Origin: an uncultured Anaeromyxobacter sp.
GTDB taxonomy: Bacteria > Myxococcota > Myxococcia > Myxococcales > Anaeromyxobacteraceae
Reading direction: 5' to 3'
Assembly: GCA_903874275.1 (NCBI GenBank)
Contig: CAIQRS010000026.1
Coordinates: 1 to 64,000, forward strand
Length of the DNA: 64,000 bases
The notes beneath the pieces were generated by a model, which searched no databases, was not told the origin of the DNA, and saw nothing but the letters and a program-made list of their open reading frames with translations. Below are positions 60,183-64,000 of this stretch, one piece after another (position 1 is the first letter of the stretch; each line of letters opens with the position of its first letter). Position numbers and translations under genes: made by a program.

Positions 60183-60986
60183 ATGCCCAGGCCCAAGATG
60201 CCGGACGGGCTGTACGTCTCCGTCAGCCAGGTGAAGACCTGGCTCATGTGCCCGAGGAAGTACGAGCTCAAATACATCCGGGGAGTGGCGCCTGAGTTCG
60301 TGCCGGTGAACCTGGCGTTCGGCAGTGCGTTTCATGAGGCGCTCGCTGGCTACTACAACGAGATCAAGGTCTCCGGCGCGCCCCTGCGCCGGGACCTGGT
60401 CCTCGACACCTTCAGGGCTGCATGGGCGAAGGCCGCGGAGGGGGACGTTCCCCTCCAGGCCGACGATGACGACGACCCGGGCGTCATGATCGACAAGGGC
60501 GTGTCGATGCTGCACGCCTTCTACGAGCAGGCAGGTACACCCGAAGTCGAGTCCGTGGAGCACGGGTTCACCATCACGATCCATGACGTCGACACGGGCG
60601 ACGCACTGGAGGAGCAGCTCGTCGGTTCGATGGACCTCCTCATCCGTGAGGAAGGTCGGATCGTCGTCGTTGAGCACAAGACGTCAGCACGTCGTTACAC
60701 TGAAGATCAACTCAGGCACGACTTCCAGCTCAGCGCCTACCAGATTGCAAGTCGGGAGTCCGGCCTTGGCGATGTCGCGCTGAGGTATCAAATCGTCACG
60801 AAAACCAAGGTGCCGGCTGTGCAGATCGCTGACGTTCACCGTGACGAGCGCGACGAGCAGGACTTCCTCCGCACCGCCGGAGGGGTCCTGCGCGCCATCG
60901 ACGCCGGAGTGAGCTACCCGCTGCGAGGCTGGCAGTGCCGGACCTGCCCGTTCCAGGGTCCGTGCGAGCAACGAGGATCCTCGTGA
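60183..60986 (+). CDS. RecB/Cas4-like PD-(D/E)XK nuclease
   Basis: From ATG 60183 the product is 267 aa. CPRKYELKYIRGV (Cys 23) opens the domain, NLAFGSAFHEALAGYY follows, QLVGSMDLLI gives the Asp, and IVVVEHKTSARRY the E-x-K pair. The C-terminus has CRTCPFQGPCE, a cysteine cluster for Fe-S. It is coupled to the Rad52-like gene (two bases) and is the likely exonuclease partner of an annealing-based recombination system. It overlaps the next gene by four bases. Confidence 0.9.
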   Translation: MPRPKMPDGLYVSVSQVKTWLMCPRKYELKYIRGVAPEFVPVNLAFGSAFHEALAGYYNEIKVSGAPLRRDLVLDTFRAAWAKAAEGDVPLQADDDDDPGVMIDKGVSMLHAFYEQAGTPEVESVEHGFTITIHDVDTGDALEEQLVGSMDLLIREEGRIVVVEHKTSARRYTEDQLRHDFQLSAYQIASRESGLGDVALRYQIVTKTKVPAVQIADVHRDERDEQDFLRTAGGVLRAIDAGVSYPLRGWQCRTCPFQGPCEQRGSS

Positions 60987-61282
60987 AGGTGGTCAGCGTC
61001 AGCGCCGAACTGACCGTCATCCAGCGTGCAACCGAGGGAGCCGCCCTGCTCGTCGAGGTCGGCAGGCAGGGCGGCATGGAGGGCGAGGACACCGGCGCGC
61101 TCGCCTCGGCCATCCTCGCACTCACGGCATGCCGGCTCCGCGACCTGGGTCGGGCCGTTCGCGGAACCCTGCCGGCGGACCTCCTCGTGGCAGCGCACAA
61201 CGAGGCTGTTGAAGGAGCCGACGGCGAGGATCTTTTCCTCAGCGACAGGCGGCGACGTGTCGGCAGGAGGCGGAGGATGTAG
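60983..61282 (+). CDS. Hypothetical protein coupled to the nuclease
   Basis: GTG 60983 overlaps the nuclease stop in GTGA; the product is 99 aa. The body is a small alpha/beta fold (VVSVSAELTVIQRATEGAAL and GALASAILALTACRLRDLG) and the end is very basic (DRRRRVGRRRRM). The basic tail suggests nucleic-acid contact. No family recognised. Confidence 0.68.
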   Translation: MKVVSVSAELTVIQRATEGAALLVEVGRQGGMEGEDTGALASAILALTACRLRDLGRAVRGTLPADLLVAAHNEAVEGADGEDLFLSDRRRRVGRRRRM

Positions 61283-61320
61283 GCGGCCCTAAGGCTTTCA
61301 AGTCCCGCCCGGGGCCGCCC

Positions 61321-61587
61321 CTACTTGGGGCGCCTGGGCTTCCTGAACAAGGAGCCCACAGGTTCGCCGAAGCCCTGGGCGAGCCGCACCAGGGTCACGA
61401 GTGTGACGTTCAGCTTGCCGGCCTCGACCTTCTGGAAGTGCTTCAGGTCAAGGTTTGCAGCTTCGGCGGCACCCTCCAGGGTCCACTTCCGCGCCAGCCG
61501 AAGCTGACGCACCCGAAGCCCCAGGGCCTTCGCCTCGGCTTTGAACCGTGGCGACTCACGGGCGACCTGGGAGGCGCGTGGAGCCAT
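61321..61587 (-). CDS. XRE-family DNA-binding protein
   Basis: An 88-aa protein with a single XRE helix-turn-helix (LGLRVRQLRLARKWTLEGAAEAANLDLKHFQKVEAG at about 22-57) and a short C-terminus. It is divergent from the EcsC-like gene with a 134-base gap and convergent with the recombination genes. It is the obvious candidate repressor of the mobile module. Confidence 0.86.
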   Translation of the reverse strand: MAPRASQVARESPRFKAEAKALGLRVRQLRLARKWTLEGAAEAANLDLKHFQKVEAGKLNVTLVTLVRLAQGFGEPVGSLFRKPRRPK

Positions 61588-61670
61588 GCCCGCAACGTGG
61601 TCGACCTGCCCTCATCTGGGTACCTCACATGAGACGAACACTGTCCGTCGCCGTGATAGCGTCGTGTTGG

Positions 61671-61706
61671 TGGCGAACAGCTGAGAATCGCAATGAACAT
61701 TCGCCA
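61671..61706. promoter_or_regulatory. Inverted repeat between XRE and EcsC-like genes
   Basis: TGGCGAA (61671-61677) and TTCGCCA (61700-61706) are 7-bp inverted arms separated by 22 bases, in the gap between the divergent genes. Possible two-site operator; ends 15 bases before the EcsC-like ATG. Confidence 0.4.
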
Positions 61707-61721
61707 TCAGTGAGGCTCCAG

Positions 61722-62558
61722 ATGGCCGACGATGTCACACCAGCAAGCAAGGCCGAGATCAAGCGGGCCTTGATGGATGCGAAGGACGAGTTGCCGGAAC
61801 TCGGGGGCCTCAAGGGCTTCACTTCAGGCGAATGGCTGCTCACACTCGTCCGGAAGGCGTTTCGCAACTACTGGAGCAAGGCCAACGCCGAGTACTTTCG
61901 CAACAAGTATCCGGCCAAGGACGACGAGTTCATCGTCAAGAGGTTGACGAAGGTTGCCGCGCGCAATGCTGGTCTCCTGGGCGCGGGGACGGGTGCCGTG
62001 GTGTCCACCGATGAGCTCGTGGCGATTTTTACGGGAGCGGGAGGCGGATTTGGTCTGCCGGCGAATATCGCCATCGCGGCAACGGCGATAGCAGCGGAGG
62101 GCGTTGCCCTGGTTCGCATTCACCTACAGTTGATTGCCAACATCGCGAAGCTCGTTGGCGCCCCACTGGACCCCGAAGACCCAGAAGACATCCTCACGAT
62201 CCTGGCGTTCGCGCTCGGAGGGGCAGCAGCCGAAGGGGTCGGGAAATTCGGGGCGAAGGTCGGTGGGAGAATGGCAGGCGCTGCCACGAAGAGGGTCCTC
62301 TCGGGTGAAACCTTGAAGGCGCTCAAGGCGTTGGCTCTCAAGCTCCACTTCAGGATTCTTCAGCGCTCGGTCGTGAAGTACGCGGTCCCGATCGCGTCGA
62401 TGGGCGTTGGCGCGGCGTGGAACTACGCGGCAACGAGGGCGGTTGGAAAGATCGCCTACAGGAATTGCCTGGGGCGGCTCCGGGACATGGGACCTGTACC
62501 GAACCCGAGCAGCGGAGGCCCAGTTCCGGCTTCGATCAGCGGTCAGTCAGCCCAGTGA
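61722..62558 (+). CDS. EcsC-like protein
   Basis: ATG 61722 with GAGG upstream gives 278 aa (an ATG at 61629 is possible). The middle contains LLGAGTGAVVSTDELVAIFTGAGGGFGLPANIAIAATAIAAEG and QLIANIAKLVGAPLDPEDPEDILTILAF as characteristic EcsC-family features: Gly/Ala-rich amphipathic helices that may touch membranes. The protein ends with a Ser- and Pro-rich tail. EcsC function is not well defined; in Bacillus the name comes from an ABC-transporter operon. Confidence 0.7.
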   Translation: MADDVTPASKAEIKRALMDAKDELPELGGLKGFTSGEWLLTLVRKAFRNYWSKANAEYFRNKYPAKDDEFIVKRLTKVAARNAGLLGAGTGAVVSTDELVAIFTGAGGGFGLPANIAIAATAIAAEGVALVRIHLQLIANIAKLVGAPLDPEDPEDILTILAFALGGAAAEGVGKFGAKVGGRMAGAATKRVLSGETLKALKALALKLHFRILQRSVVKYAVPIASMGVGAAWNYAATRAVGKIAYRNCLGRLRDMGPVPNPSSGGPVPASISGQSAQ

Positions 62559-62664
62559 CCTTGAGCGCTGACTTTGTAGCTTCGCAGAGATCGTTACCGT
62601 GGGCGGCTGGGACGGAATCGGAAGGCAACGGACCCCGTACGCCGCGCCGAGAAAGGAGACCATC

Positions 62665-62814
62665 ATGATCGAGACCTTCCTGTTTCTCCTCGGGATGGGC
62701 TGGCTCGCCCGAAAGGCCGTCGCCAACGGCGAGACCAAGTGGAAGAGCTTGGACGAGTACGATGCCGCCATCGCCAAGTCATGGGGCTACTCGTGGAAGC
62801 CGTGGAAGAAGTAG
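62665..62814 (+). CDS. Small protein with an N-terminal hydrophobic helix
   Basis: The 49-aa protein (ATG 62665 behind AAAGGAGA) starts MIETFLFLLGMGWLARKAV, a short hydrophobic helix that may insert in the membrane, followed by a charged Trp-rich tail (KSWGYSWKPWKK). It has a strong ribosome-binding site. Not recognised. Confidence 0.58.
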   Translation: MIETFLFLLGMGWLARKAVANGETKWKSLDEYDAAIAKSWGYSWKPWKK

Positions 62815-62876
62815 TAGGGCCCGGACAGGTTCACCACCGGGGCCCCGCCTTGACCGTTGGTGCATAGAGGGATGGC

Positions 62877-63122
62877 ATGGGTATCCAGGAAGTGCGGGAG
62901 AGGTTCCTCGCGGCCTTGAAGGCCGATCCTCCCCCGGTCCCGAGGAAGTTCGAACTCACTGAGGAAAACCTCGGGCCCTGGCTGGCCGAGCACACTTCCG
63001 ATGAGGACATGGAACAACTGGGGGAGCTGGAGAAGGCAGGCGGAGACGAGGCCGTGTGGCGGTTTCTTCACGGTCTGTTCGTAGAAGCTGGCCTGTGTCA
63101 CCCGACGAGGCTGGTGAAGTGA
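62877..63122 (+). CDS. Small acidic hypothetical protein
   Basis: An 81-aa protein starts at ATG 62877 after GAGGGATGG. It is helical and acidic (LTEENLGPWLAEHTSDEDMEQLGELEKAG) with a short C-terminal hydrophobic helix. Acidic small proteins near nucleases may be DNA mimics or inhibitors; here that is only speculation. Not recognised. Confidence 0.62.
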   Translation: MGIQEVRERFLAALKADPPPVPRKFELTEENLGPWLAEHTSDEDMEQLGELEKAGGDEAVWRFLHGLFVEAGLCHPTRLVK

Positions 63123-63233
63123 AGGGACCTGGAGATCAACTCAGGCCGCCCCTTCGTCCTTTCGGATCTCGACGGGCAGGAGGCGAGGTTACGCTCCGCG
63201 CTCCGCTGGTCCCAGTGTCAGCCTGACAGGTTT

Positions 63234-63950
63234 ATGTGGTCAGAAATGCCCGCCCGAGTTGGCCGCAAGAACTGGAACTACAAGCCATCGTGTCGCGAAC
63301 GCACGGCCTTTCACGAGGCAGGGCACTGTGTTGCGCTCTTCCACGTTGGGTTTGACCTCTCGACGGCAAGCATCCGGAGCAGGGGGTTTTGCGGCGGGGG
63401 AGTTCGCGTGTCCAGGAAACAGTGCAGTCCGGCGATCAAGGAACTGCGCCGGACGCGCCGGGGTGAGAAGCAGGTCCTCGATCTCGAAATCATGGTCGCC
63501 CTTAGCGGCATGTTGGGTGAGCATGTTCGTGAGCTCTGGGCCGGGGAAGAGCTCCCGAAGGGGATCACCTGGTCGGAATATATCGAGAAGCACCACGGCC
63601 CGGGGGACTGGGCCTATGCGGTGCGCAAGGCTGCCGAAAAGCGTGACCCTCCGCGCAACGTCCTTCCATTCGCGTCCGACCTGGACCGGCTCAACCGTGA
63701 CGTAAGGCGCCATCTGAGGCCCACACAGGAACGCATCTTCATCCACCCGCAGTACAGGGCGGGGCTGATCGCGGTCGCAAAGGGCCTACTTGCCCATACA
63801 ACGCTCTCCGCCAATCAGGTGCGGGGTCGGCTCAAGAGGGCCATGGCGCGCCACGGTGGGCCACCTCCTGGTCACGGTACGCTTCGGGGGCTCGTCGGCA
63901 GGGCCCGGGCGCAGCGGGAAGGCCGTCGGAAGGGCTACCCGGCGACCTGA
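63234..63950 (+). CDS. HEAGH zincin (FtsH-peptidase-like M41)
   Basis: The 238-aa product has TAFHEAGHCVALF with His 27, Glu 28 and His 31, the zinc-binding signature shared by M41 peptidase domains of FtsH. DLEIMVALSGMLGEH follows, as in that family. There is no AAA domain and no membrane segment, so it is a stand-alone peptidase-like protein, with a basic C-terminus (GRARAQREGRRKG). Homologues of this build occur on phages and plasmids. The third zinc ligand was not fixed by eye. A start 12 bases downstream is possible. Confidence 0.76.
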   Translation: MWSEMPARVGRKNWNYKPSCRERTAFHEAGHCVALFHVGFDLSTASIRSRGFCGGGVRVSRKQCSPAIKELRRTRRGEKQVLDLEIMVALSGMLGEHVRELWAGEELPKGITWSEYIEKHHGPGDWAYAVRKAAEKRDPPRNVLPFASDLDRLNRDVRRHLRPTQERIFIHPQYRAGLIAVAKGLLAHTTLSANQVRGRLKRAMARHGGPPPGHGTLRGLVGRARAQREGRRKGYPAT

Positions 63951-64000
63951 AGTGTTCGAAGTTTACGGTCAAGGCAGCTAGGAAGGACGTGAAGTAGGAA

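Noticed and set aside
1-64000. CRISPR arrays
   Set aside because: No run of regularly spaced direct repeats was seen. The GGGGACGGACA copies are irregularly spaced by kilobases.
1-64000. tRNA or rRNA genes
   Set aside because: No T-loop/acceptor arrangement with a matching D-arm, and no rRNA-like stretch, was found by eye.

Overview
The window looks like a GC-rich chromosome or large-replicon segment from a Gram-negative, possibly myxobacterial or related, bacterium. That guess rests on high GC, short gene spacing with many ATGA/GTGA overlaps, strong Shine-Dalgarno sequences, and gene types such as ARPP-1/NADAR clusters, DUF2779 and DUF6994. No rRNA, tRNA, CRISPR array or ribosomal-protein operon was seen. 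The content is almost entirely accessory: defence, DNA modification, nucleases, helicases and mobile-element functions. I read it as a defence island between a transposase remnant (left edge) and a phage/plasmid/ICE-like recombination module (right end).

Layout. (1) 0-3.1 kb: a transposase tail, then a DUF3696 AAA ATPase coupled to an unknown partner (1761-2714), then a VRR-NUC nuclease. (2) 3.2-7.3 kb, minus strand: a coupled trio of Cas4/RecB-like nuclease, unknown 531-aa protein and UPF1/Dna2-like SF1 helicase. (3) 7.4-16.5 kb: an ADP-ribose/NAD-type cluster with HD hydrolase, CX5R phosphatase, Ntn-hydrolase, NADAR, retropepsin-like protease, ARPP-1, TPR and VWA proteins, controlled next to an XRE/S24-like regulator. 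A short repeat (GGGGACGGACA) precedes most of its minus-strand genes. (4) 16.6-22.5 kb: DUF2779 nuclease-exonuclease, DUF6994 protein, ArdC-like antirestriction protein, a PD-(D/E)XK protein and a NERD helicase. (5) 23.3-34.9 kb: two paralogous UvrD-helicase/RecB-nuclease pairs on the plus strand flank an oppositely oriented 1458-aa sacsin/HSP90-like ATPase with a C-terminal DUF3883 nuclease-like domain.

(6) 35.0-52.9 kb: a 7-deazaguanine DNA-modification (Dpd-like) locus. FolE2, QueD, QueE and QueC supply preQ0. No QueF is present. A DpdA-type transglycosylase with an N-terminal DUF6884-like domain would insert the base into DNA, and a second, short TGT-like protein is encoded on the minus strand. 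Around them sit a ScoMcrA-N-like small protein, NurA and HerA, an unknown 652-aa protein, two different SKI2-like helicases, a double-HTH regulator, a HEPN protein and a PD-(D/E)XK nuclease. The helicase/nuclease pair of region 5 runs straight into queC, so regions 5 and 6 may be one system of modification plus restriction. This is the most exciting part of the window: a Dpd-type system with an unusual effector set.

(7) 53.4-64 kb: RadC/JAB protein, UDG-like protein, MoxR ATPase plus VWA (RavA-ViaA-like), a 33-aa membrane peptide, HNH nuclease, Rad52-like annealing protein, RecB-like nuclease, XRE repressor, EcsC-like protein, several small proteins and an HEAGH zincin. This resembles the recombination and housekeeping part of an integrative element or large phage/plasmid.

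All functions are inferred from motifs read by eye; no database search was run.
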